Of a stretch of 64,000 bases of DNA, positions 10,041-18,859 are shown one piece after another (the stretch's first letter is position 1; each line of letters opens with the position of its first letter). This DNA is from 66-474 sp040255405 (GTDB taxonomy: Bacteria; Pseudomonadota; Gammaproteobacteria; Xanthomonadales; Rhodanobacteraceae). The notes under the pieces were generated by a model. The model searched no databases and had not been told where the DNA came from. It worked only from the letters and a program-made list of their open reading frames with translations. The stretch covers positions 106,094 to 170,093 of the forward strand of contig JBDZUX010000004.1 in NCBI GenBank assembly GCA_040255405.1, in the 5' to 3' direction. A program made the position numbers and the translations under genes.

Positions 10041-10663
10041 GCTGCGTCTCCGGAATTCCGCGCGTGCGGAAGGTGCCAGCCATGGCGGATCGCCATGTAA
10101 CGCAGCGCAAAGCACGCAAGCCCACCGACGATCGTGGTGGCCACCGCGTGGATGCCAAGTACGTGGCCGCCGACCACGATCGCCGCGCCGACCAGCGCGG
10201 CCAAGGCGTACAGATCGGAACGCAGCACGGCCGGAATCTGCATCACCAGCACGTCGCGCAGCATGCCACCGCCGATGCCGGTCAGCATGCCGAGCAGCGC
10301 CGCCATGACCGGATTCAGCCCATGCACCAGCGCCTTCTCCGCACCCGCCACCGCGAAAAACGCCAAACCGATCGCATCGAACCACAGCACCGTATTGTTG
10401 TGCCGCGTCACCAGCGAATCCCGGAAGAACACGATCAATCCGGCAAGGACCGACACGCCAAGATAACTCAAGTTCGAAATCGCGGCGGGTGGCAGCGCGC
10501 CGATCAGCAAGTCGCGCGTGATGCCGCCGGCGTTGCCGGCCGAGAACGCCAGGACCATCACGCCAAAGATGTCCAGGCGATATTTCACGGCGGCCACCGC
10601 GCCGCTGATCGCGAACACGAACGTGCCGCCAAGATCCAGGACGGTCAACAGGATGTGGGTCAT
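10037..10663 (-). CDS. trimeric intracellular cation (TRIC) channel family membrane protein
   Basis: A 208-residue integral membrane protein with about seven hydrophobic segments and two internally repeated glycine-rich motifs, FAISGAVAAVKYRLDIFG and GIGGGMLRDVLVM, typical of the UPF0126/YicG/TRIC family, whose members form homotrimeric potassium-permeable channels. The ATG at 10663 (MTHILLTVLDLGG) begins right at the first helix; a GTG at 10705 would add 14 unhelpful residues. Coupled to the ygiD-like gene downstream by an ATGA overlap. Confidence 0.85.
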   Translation of the reverse strand: MTHILLTVLDLGGTFVFAISGAVAAVKYRLDIFGVMVLAFSAGNAGGITRDLLIGALPPAAISNLSYLGVSVLAGLIVFFRDSLVTRHNNTVLWFDAIGLAFFAVAGAEKALVHGLNPVMAALLGMLTGIGGGMLRDVLVMQIPAVLRSDLYALAALVGAAIVVGGHVLGIHAVATTIVGGLACFALRYMAIRHGWHLPHARNSGDAA

Positions 10664-10733
10664 GTTCCAGGCCACCGCGCCGGCAAGACGCACCGATGCG
10701 CCCACGCGCCAAGGGGCCGGATACCGGACCGCA

Positions 10734-12002
10734 TCATGGCGCCAACCATGCGTGCGAAGCCACCACCAGCGCCTCGACGCCGGTTTCGAGCGTCGGATGG
10801 ATCACGGGCAGGAAGCGCGGGTTGTGGTTCGTCGGGATCTCGTTGATGCGGTTTGCCGCCTTGGCCCTGGCGTAAACATCCGGGTCGGTGCCGCCCACGA
10901 ACCAGAACACCGAAGGCACGCCCCACTCGGCGCCGAACGACCCGAAATCCTCGCTCGCCGATGCCGGGCCGGTTTCATGGACGCGTTCGGACGAAAAATA
11001 ATCGCGGAATGCTTGCGCGACGCGCTGGCTTGCGGCGGCATCGTTGACCGCGAGCGGGTAACGATCGAGCGGCGTGATTTCCGGCGGCTTCGGCGCACCC
11101 GAGGCTGCCGCCTCGGCGTTGACGATGCGTTCGATCGCGGCCAGCACGCGCTTGCGCACACCCTCGTCGAACGTGCGCACGTTGAGCTTGATGAGTGCTT
11201 CATCGGGAATCACGTTCTCCTTGGTCCCGGCCTGCAGCGCCCCGACGGTGACCACCACGGATTCCGCCGCGGCCACTTCGCGCGACACGATCGTCTGCAG
11301 GCGCATCACCACCGATGCCGCCATCACCACCGGGTCGATGCTGGCCTGCGGCATCGACCCGTGCGCGCCGCGCCCGAACAGCCGGATCTGCAGGCTGTCC
11401 GCGGCCGACGTGATGGCGCCGGTGCGCCCGCCCAGCACGCCGGCCGGACCGACCATCACGTGCTGGCCGAGCACCACGTCCGGCTTCGGAAAACGCTTGA
11501 ACAAGCCATCGTCGATCATGGCCTGCGCCCCCGCGGCGGTTTCTTCTGCCGGCTGGAACACCGCCATCAAGGTGCCGCGCCAGCCACCGCGCGCCTGCGC
11601 CATCAGTGCGGTGGCGCCGGCCAACCATGCGACATGCATGTCGTGGCCGCAGGCGTGCATCACCGGCACGTTTTCCCCTTCCGGATCGGTGGCCGTGACC
11701 GTGCTCGCGTACGGCACGCCGGTTGCTTCCTCGACCGGCAATGCATCCATGTCGGCGCGCAGCATCACCGTCGGACCATCCCCGTTGCGCAGCACGCCCA
11801 CCACGCCGGTCTTGCCGACGCAGGTCGCCACCTCGAATCCGGATGCGCGCAACCCTTCCGCAGCCAAGCCCGCTGTGCGCGTTTCCTGCATCGACAGCTC
11901 CGGATGCGCATGCACGTCCTTGTAAAGCGCTTCCAGCTTCGGCAGCAACGCGCCGAGGTGCTGCAAGGCCGGCGTCGATGCGGACGATGGTGTTGTGTCC
12001 AT
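10734..12002 (-). CDS. M20 family metallopeptidase/amidohydrolase
   Basis: Zinc-dependent amidohydrolase of the M20D (hippurate hydrolase/IAA-amino acid hydrolase-like) family, 422 residues. Metal-binding motifs are present: MLRADMDALPVEE around residue 90, MHACGHDMHVA around 120, and FQPAEETAAGA around 155, followed by the dimerisation domain and a late histidine. No signal peptide, so cytoplasmic. The ATG at 12002 is preceded by AAGGAGG at ideal spacing. Substrate is not evident; N-acyl amino acids or peptides are usual. Confidence 0.9.
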   Translation of the reverse strand: MDTTPSSASTPALQHLGALLPKLEALYKDVHAHPELSMQETRTAGLAAEGLRASGFEVATCVGKTGVVGVLRNGDGPTVMLRADMDALPVEEATGVPYASTVTATDPEGENVPVMHACGHDMHVAWLAGATALMAQARGGWRGTLMAVFQPAEETAAGAQAMIDDGLFKRFPKPDVVLGQHVMVGPAGVLGGRTGAITSAADSLQIRLFGRGAHGSMPQASIDPVVMAASVVMRLQTIVSREVAAAESVVVTVGALQAGTKENVIPDEALIKLNVRTFDEGVRKRVLAAIERIVNAEAAASGAPKPPEITPLDRYPLAVNDAAASQRVAQAFRDYFSSERVHETGPASASEDFGSFGAEWGVPSVFWFVGGTDPDVYARAKAANRINEIPTNHNPRFLPVIHPTLETGVEALVVASHAWLAP

Positions 12003-12052
12003 TGCTGCCTCCTTCGCAATCGGGAACAACCGCGAACACTCCAGCCGGTTCG

Positions 12053-13606
12053 TCAATGCCCCGAGTCCGAGCCTCGCGACCTGACGATGAACGGCGGTTT
12101 GGCCAGCCACACCACGGCAATCAGGATCATAAACCCGAAGCCGAGCCCGTCCATGATCTGGTTGAACGAAATCTGGGTCGCCTGCTGCGTGATCACCCGG
12201 TTGATGCCGACGGCATAGTGCTGCAGTTGCCCGCCCATCGCCGCGATCTGGTCGCGGACTTCGGGACTGAAGGGGTTGACGTGTTCCACCAGGTTGGCGT
12301 GGCTGGCCACGCCGCCGCGCGTCCACAGGTAGGTGACGATCGACACCGCGAAGCTGGCGCCCACCGTCCGCAGGAACGTCGCGGAGCCCGAGCCCTCCGC
12401 CACTTCCTGGCCTTCGAGGTCCGACAGCAGGATCGTCAGGACGGGCATGAAGAAGCACGCCACGCCCGCGCCCATGATCAATTCGGTAACCGCCACCGCC
12501 GCGAAACCGACATCGGTGGTGAAACTGCCGAACCGGAAGCACACGAAGCCCATCACCGCGAACGCGAAGGCCGCCAGCCAGCGCAGGTCCACCTTGTGCG
12601 CGTACTTGCCGACCCAGTACGCGGTGAGCACGGGAACCACCCCGAGCGGTGCCGCCGCCAGGCCCGACCAGAAAGCCGTGTAGCCCAGCGTGTTCTGCAG
12701 CCACAACGGCAGCATCAAGGCGATCGAAAAGAACAGCGCGAACCCGAGGATCAGCGCCAGCGTACCGGCCGCAAAGTTTCGATGCCGGAACAGCCGCAGG
12801 TCGACCAGCGGTTCGTCGTCGGTCAATTCCCAGATGACCCAGATGGTGAGCGAAATACTGGCAACGATGGCCAGCGTCACGATGGTCCTGGAGTGGAACC
12901 AGTCGAGTTCGTTGCCCTTGTCGAGCAGGATCTGCAACGCGCCGACGCCGAGGATCAACGTGGCCACGCCCACCCAGTCGATCCGAACCTTGCGCAACTG
13001 CTCGATGCGCCCGGCCATTTGCGCCGCGACCACGCCGGCAGCGAACAGGCCAAGCGGCACGTTGATGAAGAAGATCCAGCGCCACGAATAGGAATCGGTG
13101 ATCCAACCGCCCGCGACCGGCCCCACGATCGGCGCGACCACCGTGATCATCGAGATGATCGCCAGCGCCATGCCGCGCTTTTCGCGGGGGTAGATCGACA
13201 CCATCAGGCTTTGCGTGATCGGATACATCGGCCCGCACACCGCCCCCTGCATGGCCCGGAACATCACCAGCATCGACAAGCTGGTGGCGAACCCGCACGC
13301 CAGCGAAAACAGCGAGAACAGCAGCACCGCCCACACGAACACCTTCACTTCGCCGAAGCGGCGTGACAGGAAGCCCGTCATCGGCAACGTGATCGCCTGG
13401 CAAACGGTGAACGATGTGATGACCCAGGTGGATTGGTCCTGGCTCGCGCTGAGGTTGCCCGCGATGGTGGGCAACGACACGTTCGCGATCGTCATGTCCA
13501 GCACCTGCATGAAGGTGCCGAGCGACAGGCCGATCGTCGCAAGCGCAAGGCTGGACGGACGAAAATCGCCGAGGGGTTGACTTGCAGTGGCGGCGTTGGA
13601 AGCCAC
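12053..13606 (-). CDS. emrB: DHA2-family MFS multidrug transporter, EmrB type (copy 1)
   Basis: Proton-driven drug pump with 14 predicted membrane helices, 517 residues. Typical signatures: LDMTIANVSLPTIAG in helix 1, FLSRRFGEVKVFVWA, and SLMVSIYPREKRGMALAI. It works with a membrane-fusion adaptor and an outer-membrane channel, both encoded upstream. The start is GTG at 13606 with AAGGAA just before it. It is about three-quarters identical by eye to the next gene (13770-15332), so the pair is a tandem duplication. Last gene of the efflux operon. Confidence 0.92.
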   Translation of the reverse strand: MASNAATASQPLGDFRPSSLALATIGLSLGTFMQVLDMTIANVSLPTIAGNLSASQDQSTWVITSFTVCQAITLPMTGFLSRRFGEVKVFVWAVLLFSLFSLACGFATSLSMLVMFRAMQGAVCGPMYPITQSLMVSIYPREKRGMALAIISMITVVAPIVGPVAGGWITDSYSWRWIFFINVPLGLFAAGVVAAQMAGRIEQLRKVRIDWVGVATLILGVGALQILLDKGNELDWFHSRTIVTLAIVASISLTIWVIWELTDDEPLVDLRLFRHRNFAAGTLALILGFALFFSIALMLPLWLQNTLGYTAFWSGLAAAPLGVVPVLTAYWVGKYAHKVDLRWLAAFAFAVMGFVCFRFGSFTTDVGFAAVAVTELIMGAGVACFFMPVLTILLSDLEGQEVAEGSGSATFLRTVGASFAVSIVTYLWTRGGVASHANLVEHVNPFSPEVRDQIAAMGGQLQHYAVGINRVITQQATQISFNQIMDGLGFGFMILIAVVWLAKPPFIVRSRGSDSGH

Positions 13607-13640
13607 GGATTCCTTTTGGTGTCTCGAAGCAAAAGCGTCG

Positions 13641-13712
13641 ACGCGGATCAGGGCGGATGGAGCGAAGCAAAGGCTTTCGGACGCGGATCAAGGCGAATGG
13701 AACGAAACAAAG
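13641..13712. repeat. two tandem 32-bp near-copies, period 40, between the emrB paralogues
   Basis: Copies at 13641-13672 and 13681-13712 both begin ACGCGGATCA and end CAAAG. They differ at four positions, all G in the first and A in the second. They sit in the 163-base spacer between the two EmrB genes. Confidence 0.85.
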
Positions 13713-13769
13713 TTGCCTTGTCCGCGTTCATCCGCGCCATAGGGATTTGCGATCACGAAGGATCGCCGA

Positions 13770-15332
13770 TCAATGCCCGCCCCCGCTTGCGGCCGGACCC
13801 GCCTTCTTGATGAACGGCGGCTTGGCCAGCCAGACCACCGCCACCAGTCCAAGGAAAATGAAACCGAGCGCATCGAACAACTGGTTGAAGGAAATCTGCA
13901 TTGCCTGCTGGCTGATGATGCCGTTCACCTGCGCAGCGTACGCCTGCAAATGCCCGCCCACCGCGCCGATGCCCTGTCGCACCTGCGCGTCGTAGGCGTT
14001 GATGTGTTCGGTAAGGTTGGCGTGGTTCAGTACCCCGCCGCGGGTCCAGACGTAGGTGGTGATCGACGCGGCGAAACTGCCGCCCACCGCGCGCAGGAAG
14101 GTCGCCACGCCCGAGCCTTCGGCGATCTCATGGCCTTCCAGGTCCGACAGCAGGATCGTGAGAATCGGCATGAAGAACAGCGCGACGCCAAGGCCCTGCA
14201 GCAACTGCGCCAACGCGACATCATAGAAATCGACTTCGGTGGTGAAGCGCCCGCGCATGAAGCAGGTGATGCCCATCACGATGAACGCGAACGCGGCCAG
14301 CCAGCGCAGGTCGAACTTGTGCGCGTACTTGCCGACCCAGAAGGTCAGCAGCACCGGGATGATGCCGATCGGCGCGGTCGCAAGCCCGGCCCAGATCGAG
14401 GTGTAATCCAGTGTGTTCTGCAGCCACAAGGGCACCAGCAGGCCGATCGAAAAGAACGCCGCGTAGGCCAGTACCAGCGCCAGCGTGCCGGCCGCGAAAT
14501 TGCGGTGCCGGAACAGCCGCAAGTCGACGATCGGTTCCTCGTCGGTCAGTTCCCAGATCAAGAAGACCGCCAGCGAGATCGCCGAAACGATCGCCAGCAC
14601 CGTGATGGTGGTCGAATGGAACCAATCGAGCTCATTGCCCTTGTCCAGCAGTACCTGCAGCGAGCCGACGCCCAGGATCAGCGTGGCCAGCCCGACCCAG
14701 TCGATGCGTGCCTGGCGCAGCTGTTCGACACGCTTGCCGAGCTGCCCCGCCACGACGGCGCTTGCGAAAAACCCGATCGGCACGTTGATGAAGAAGATCC
14801 ATTCCCACGAATACGTTTCGGTGATCCAGCCGCCCAGCACCGGCCCCGCGATCGGCGCGACCACCGTCACCATTGCGAGGATCGCCAATGCCATCCCGCG
14901 TTTTTCGCGCGGATAGATCGACACCATCAGGCTTTGGGTGAGCGGATACATCGGCCCCGCGACCGCGCCCTGCAAGGCGCGGAACAGCACCAGCTCGCTC
15001 ATGCTGGTCGCGAAGCCGCAGGCCAGCGAACAGATCGAGAACAGCGCGGTCGCCCACACGAACAGCCTCACTTCGCCGAAGCGCCGCGAGAGAAAACCCG
15101 TCAGTGGCAACGCGATCGCGTTCGACACCGCGAACGAGGTGATCACCCACGTCGATTGGGTGAGGCTGGCGCCGAGGTTGCCGGCGATGGTCGGCAACGA
15201 AACGTTGGCGATGGTGATGTCAAGCACCTGCATGAACGTCGCCAGCGACAACCCGAGCGTCGCCAGCGGCAGGCTGGCGGGCCGGAATTCGCCGAAACTG
15301 CCGGCTGCCGCGGTGGCTGCAGTGGAGGCCAT
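13770..15332 (-). CDS. emrB: DHA2-family MFS multidrug transporter, EmrB type (copy 2)
   Basis: A 520-residue, 14-helix MFS exporter, close paralogue of the neighbouring gene, with the same signatures (LDITIANVSLPTIAG, FLSRRFGEVRLFVWA, SLMVSIYPREKRGMALAI, YSWEWIFFINVPIG). It carries a histidine-tipped, proline-rich C-terminus (KPPFIKKAGPAASGGGH). It sits between the adaptor gene emrA and copy 1, so both pumps probably share one adaptor and one outer-membrane channel. ATG start at 15332. Confidence 0.93.
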   Translation of the reverse strand: MASTAATAAAGSFGEFRPASLPLATLGLSLATFMQVLDITIANVSLPTIAGNLGASLTQSTWVITSFAVSNAIALPLTGFLSRRFGEVRLFVWATALFSICSLACGFATSMSELVLFRALQGAVAGPMYPLTQSLMVSIYPREKRGMALAILAMVTVVAPIAGPVLGGWITETYSWEWIFFINVPIGFFASAVVAGQLGKRVEQLRQARIDWVGLATLILGVGSLQVLLDKGNELDWFHSTTITVLAIVSAISLAVFLIWELTDEEPIVDLRLFRHRNFAAGTLALVLAYAAFFSIGLLVPLWLQNTLDYTSIWAGLATAPIGIIPVLLTFWVGKYAHKFDLRWLAAFAFIVMGITCFMRGRFTTEVDFYDVALAQLLQGLGVALFFMPILTILLSDLEGHEIAEGSGVATFLRAVGGSFAASITTYVWTRGGVLNHANLTEHINAYDAQVRQGIGAVGGHLQAYAAQVNGIISQQAMQISFNQLFDALGFIFLGLVAVVWLAKPPFIKKAGPAASGGGH

Positions 15333-15356
15333 GGAATCCTGAGCGTTGCGATATCA

Positions 15357-15490
15357 GCCGAAGCGGCTGTCGTGGAAAGTCGGTCCCGCGATGGACGTTC
15401 TGATATGCGTCGACCGGTAATCGTGGAGCTTGCAACCAATTCGAACGGAACAGCGACCATGGACGATCGCAAGGACCAGGGACGATCGCA
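15357..15490. repeat. dispersed intergenic repeat (GCGGCTGTCGTGGAA family)
   Basis: The emrA-emrB gap contains AAGCGGCTGTCGTGGAA near 15360 and GGGACGATCGCA near 15480, wording shared with the two segments flanking tRNA-Pro (38990-39090 and 39228-39343). The copies are diverged but colinear. Confidence 0.5.
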
Positions 15491-16732
15491 TCAATGTCGA
15501 GCGATCGCGCCGCCCCTGCTCCCGGCCCCACCGGCGACCGGCCCGCTGTTGGCGTCGATGATCTTCGCGATCAGCGCGTTCGCCTCGGCGCGATCCTGCG
15601 CGTACACGTCGGTGCTGAACACCGGATGCTGCGGCGCGTTCTTTGCCAGCATCGGACCGGACCGGTCGTGCAGGTTCACCGAAACGTCCATCGACAATCC
15701 GATCCGCAACGGATATTTGTCCAGGTCCCTGGCATCGAGCTCGATGCGCACCGGCAGGCGCTGCACGATCTTGATCCAGTTGCCCGACGCGTTCTGCGCC
15801 GGCAGCAGCGAAAACGCGCTGCCCGTGCCGATGCCGAGTCCGGCCACGTGGCCGTGATAGGTCACGTCGCCGCCATAGACATCGGACGTCAGCGTCACGG
15901 GCTGGCCGATGCGCATGTCCTGCAGCTGGGTTTCCTTGAAGTTCGCGTCCACCCACACTTGATGCAGCGGCACCACCGCCATCAGGGGCGTGCCGGGTTG
16001 CACGCGCTGACCCACCTGCACGGTGCGCTTGGCGACGTAGCCGGAAACCGGCGCCACCAGCGTGGTGCGCTGATCGTTCAACCACGCGGCGCGCACGGCC
16101 GCGGCGGCGGCCCTCACGTCCGGATGCGTGGCGATTTCGGTGTCGGACACCAGCGCATCGGTGGTTGCAAGTTGCGCCTGCGCGGCGGCCAGCGCACTCT
16201 GCGCGGTGGTCAGCGCGTCGCGGGCATGCGCCAATTCCTCGGCCGAGATCGCACCCGAGTCCGCCAGGCCCTTGCGGCGCGTGTAGTCCGCCTGTGCCTG
16301 CGCCACCGCCGATTCGCGCGCGGCGACGTCGGCTTTCGACGTGTGCACGGTGCTGTACAGGCCGCGTACCTTGCGCACCGCCTGCGCCAGCGCCGCCTCG
16401 GCCTGCGCCAGCGCGACGTCCGCATCCGAGGGATCCAGCTTCACCAGCGTCTGGCCCTGGCGCACGTAGTCGTTGTCGTCGGCGCCGATGCTGATCACGG
16501 TGCCCGGCACCTGCGGCGTGATCTGCACCACGTTGCCATCGACGTACGCATCATCGGTGCCTTCGTACCAGCGCCCAACCAGGAAGTGGTACAGCGCCCA
16601 GCCGATGCCGACGACGACCACCAGCACGACCAGGCCGCGCAGCAGCAAGCCCCGCTTGCGCAGCCGCTTCGCCTTCAGTCGCGCGGCGACATCTTCTTCG
16701 TTGACGGGGTTTGGATTGATGGGGGAAGTCAT
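15491..16732 (-). CDS. emrA: HlyD/EmrA family periplasmic efflux adaptor
   Basis: Membrane-fusion protein that joins an inner-membrane EmrB pump to an outer-membrane channel. The 413-residue protein has a cytoplasmic N-terminus with a basic patch, one membrane helix at about 30-52 (LLLRGLVVLVVVVGIGWALY), the biotinyl-lipoyl motif YVDGNVVQITPQVPGTV, an alanine-rich coiled-coil hairpin at about 115-220, and the beta-barrel with LVAPVSGYVAKRTVQVGQ. The start overlaps the stop of the outer-membrane gene by four bases (ATGA); the family N-terminus favours 16732. Confidence 0.93.
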   Translation of the reverse strand: MTSPINPNPVNEEDVAARLKAKRLRKRGLLLRGLVVLVVVVGIGWALYHFLVGRWYEGTDDAYVDGNVVQITPQVPGTVISIGADDNDYVRQGQTLVKLDPSDADVALAQAEAALAQAVRKVRGLYSTVHTSKADVAARESAVAQAQADYTRRKGLADSGAISAEELAHARDALTTAQSALAAAQAQLATTDALVSDTEIATHPDVRAAAAAVRAAWLNDQRTTLVAPVSGYVAKRTVQVGQRVQPGTPLMAVVPLHQVWVDANFKETQLQDMRIGQPVTLTSDVYGGDVTYHGHVAGLGIGTGSAFSLLPAQNASGNWIKIVQRLPVRIELDARDLDKYPLRIGLSMDVSVNLHDRSGPMLAKNAPQHPVFSTDVYAQDRAEANALIAKIIDANSGPVAGGAGSRGGAIARH

Positions 16733-18219
16733 CGATGTGCCTTGGGTTTGGATTCCGGTTGGGGTGCGGTTGCCAGCGCAGGCGCGTCGGTGGCCGGCTG
16801 GAAGCCGCCACCGAGCGCTTCGTTGAGCGTGGCCCACGCGCCGGCCCGCCGGGTCTGCAGGCTTGCCAACTGCTGTTCGGCGGCAATCAATTCCTGCCGC
16901 ACGCTCAGCGCCTCGAGATAGTTGCCGACGCCGGCGCGGTAGCGCTTCATCGCCAGCGCATAGGCATCCTCGGCGCTCGCGCGCGCGCTTGCCGCATCCT
17001 GCACCTGCGCCGACAGCGATTGCAGGTCGTCCACCTGGCCCGCGACCTGGTTGATGGCGTGCACCAGCGCCTGGTTGTACTGCGCCACTGCGATGTCGCG
17101 CGCGGCATCCTTGCCGGCAAGATTGGCGCGCAACGCACCGCCTTCGAAGATCGGCAGGCTCAGCGCCGGCGAAATCGTGTAGAAGCGGTTTTGCAGCGAG
17201 AACAGGTTCATCGACGAAGGCGCGAGCAGGCCCGCCAGGGAACTGATGCCGATGTTCGGCAGGAACCTGGTCTTCGCCGCCTTGATGTCGTGACCGGCCG
17301 CTTCCACACGCCAGCGCGCCGCCACCACGTCGGGCCGGCGGCCGAGCAGATCGGCCGGCAAGTCGCTGGGCAGCGCAAGCGCGGGAATTGCCGGCAGCGC
17401 GGGACGTTCGATCGCCAACGCGCGATCCGGACCGGCACCCAGCAACGCCGCCAGCATGAGGCTCGCCGAGCGTACGGCGTTGTCGGCAGCTTCGAGGTGT
17501 GCGCGATCGCTCGCGCTTTCGGCCTTGATGCGCGCCAGCGAGAACCTGCTGTCGATGCCGCTGGCGACCCGCTTGTTGGTGAGCTTCAGGAAATCGTTGG
17601 CCCGTTGCAGTTCCTCATTCGCGAGATCGCGCTGCGCGTAGGCGCCGGCCAGCTGGAAGTACGTCTGCACCACGTCGGCGGAAAGTTGCAGGCGCGCAGC
17701 CTGCGCGTCCACTTCCGCGGCGCGTGCCTTGCCGACCGCCGCCTGCCAGGCCGCACGCTTGCCGCCCCACAGGTCGAGATCCCACTTGAAACTCAAATAG
17801 CCGTAGCGGATCACCCCGAAATGACCCGACGCCAGCGGCGGCAGGATCGGCGGAACGCGCGCACCGGAAATGCTCGCACCGCCGTTGAGCGTCGGCTTGC
17901 GCGCGGCGTCGGCGGCGCCCGCAGCGGCCAGCGCGGCACGGACGCGCGCATCCACGAGCGTCATGTCCGGATTGTCGGCCAACGCGTCGTCGACCAGTTT
18001 GTCGAGCTGCACATCGCCCAGTGCCTTCCACCATCCCTGCTGCGGCCATGCGGCGGCGTCCACGTTCACGCCGGCAAGGCTGCGCGCAGTCTCCAGCGAA
18101 GCGGGATCGGTGGGCGTGGCGGTCGGATGCAACCCTCCCGTGCTGGCACAGCCGGCGAGCGCGGCGGCCACCAACGCGGCAACAACACCTGAACGGTAGA
18201 CGGAACCCGGAAGAGTCAT
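16729..18219 (-). CDS. outer-membrane efflux lipoprotein, NodT/OprM family
   Basis: TolC-like outer-membrane channel, 496 residues, with a lipoprotein signal peptide ending in the lipobox LAGCAS (Cys about residue 24) and two outer-membrane efflux repeats of long alanine-rich helices. Conserved features include WWKALGDVQLDKLVDDAL, YLSFKWDLDLWGGKRAA and LLGRRPDVVAARWRVEAAG. The start at 18219 puts the signal peptide at the N-terminus. It is the first structural gene after marR and is translationally coupled to emrA. Confidence 0.92.
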   Translation of the reverse strand: MTLPGSVYRSGVVAALVAAALAGCASTGGLHPTATPTDPASLETARSLAGVNVDAAAWPQQGWWKALGDVQLDKLVDDALADNPDMTLVDARVRAALAAAGAADAARKPTLNGGASISGARVPPILPPLASGHFGVIRYGYLSFKWDLDLWGGKRAAWQAAVGKARAAEVDAQAARLQLSADVVQTYFQLAGAYAQRDLANEELQRANDFLKLTNKRVASGIDSRFSLARIKAESASDRAHLEAADNAVRSASLMLAALLGAGPDRALAIERPALPAIPALALPSDLPADLLGRRPDVVAARWRVEAAGHDIKAAKTRFLPNIGISSLAGLLAPSSMNLFSLQNRFYTISPALSLPIFEGGALRANLAGKDAARDIAVAQYNQALVHAINQVAGQVDDLQSLSAQVQDAASARASAEDAYALAMKRYRAGVGNYLEALSVRQELIAAEQQLASLQTRRAGAWATLNEALGGGFQPATDAPALATAPQPESKPKAHR

Positions 18220-18266
18220 CGTGAAGGCCGGAAAAGTAGGTAGAGGTTGGGGCGGAACGGGACGAA

Positions 18267-18740
18267 TCAATCCCGGGTGGCGAGTGCCCGTTTGCCACGT
18301 ATGCCGTCCAGCACCTTGGTCAGCACGCCGTGCAGTTGTTCACGCTCGCGCGACGTGGTGCATGCAAAAGTCTGCTCCGCCACCGCGTCGCAATAACCGA
18401 TCACGCGTTTGCGCAGACTCTTGCCTTGCGCGGTCAACTCCAGCCGCAGTGCGCGGCGGTCGACCGGATCGGGCACCCGCTTCAGGTAGCCGCGTTGTTC
18501 AAGCTTGTCCAGCAAACGCGTGAGCGCGCCGGGGTTGTAATGCAACGCACGCGCAAGTTCCACCGGCGTCAGCGGTTCCTCGTGCCCGAGCAGCTTGAGC
18601 GCGACGAACTGCGTGAAGTTGAGATCGACGCCTTGGCGCGCCATCTCGTGTTCGACCTCGGTCACGAACTCCGCGCGAAGCCGCCCGATCAACCGGCACA
18701 ACTGGAAAGAGCGATCCGAGGAAGTTTCAGCACGATTCAT
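18267..18740 (-). CDS. MarR family transcriptional regulator
   Basis: Winged-helix dimeric repressor, 157 residues, with the recognition region LTPVELARALHYNPGALTRLLDKLEQRGYLKRVPDPVDRRA split over residues about 57-97. It heads the efflux operon on the same strand, 47 bases before the channel gene, so it probably represses its own operon and is released by pump substrates or related phenolics. A promoter with an overlapping imperfect palindrome lies directly upstream, and its predicted start point is almost on the ATG at 18740. Ligand unknown. Confidence 0.92.
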   Translation of the reverse strand: MNRAETSSDRSFQLCRLIGRLRAEFVTEVEHEMARQGVDLNFTQFVALKLLGHEEPLTPVELARALHYNPGALTRLLDKLEQRGYLKRVPDPVDRRALRLELTAQGKSLRKRVIGYCDAVAEQTFACTTSREREQLHGVLTKVLDGIRGKRALATRD

Positions 18741-18747
18741 GCCGAGG

Positions 18748-18781
18748 ATGATACTGTCGCGGCTTTAATTGTCAAGGCAAT
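18748..18781 (-). promoter_or_regulatory. predicted marR/efflux operon promoter with overlapping palindrome
   Basis: On the minus strand TTGACA (18770-18775), 16 bases, TATCAT (18748-18753). The imperfect palindrome ATTGCCTTGACAAT (18768-18781) overlaps the -35 and is a plausible MarR operator. The -10 box is only seven bases before the marR ATG, so the message would be leaderless or nearly so. Confidence 0.7.
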
Positions 18782-18859
18782 CATTTCTGCGGCAATCATG
18801 TGCCATGCCGGCGTGCCGCGCGTTTTTCCTCGCAAGAACGAACGACAAAGGAGCCCGCC

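Noticed and set aside
8720..10846. Plus-strand frame of about 700 codons across the hydratase end and the DOPA-dioxygenase and TRIC genes
   Set aside because: Overlaps three well-supported genes and shows no domain.
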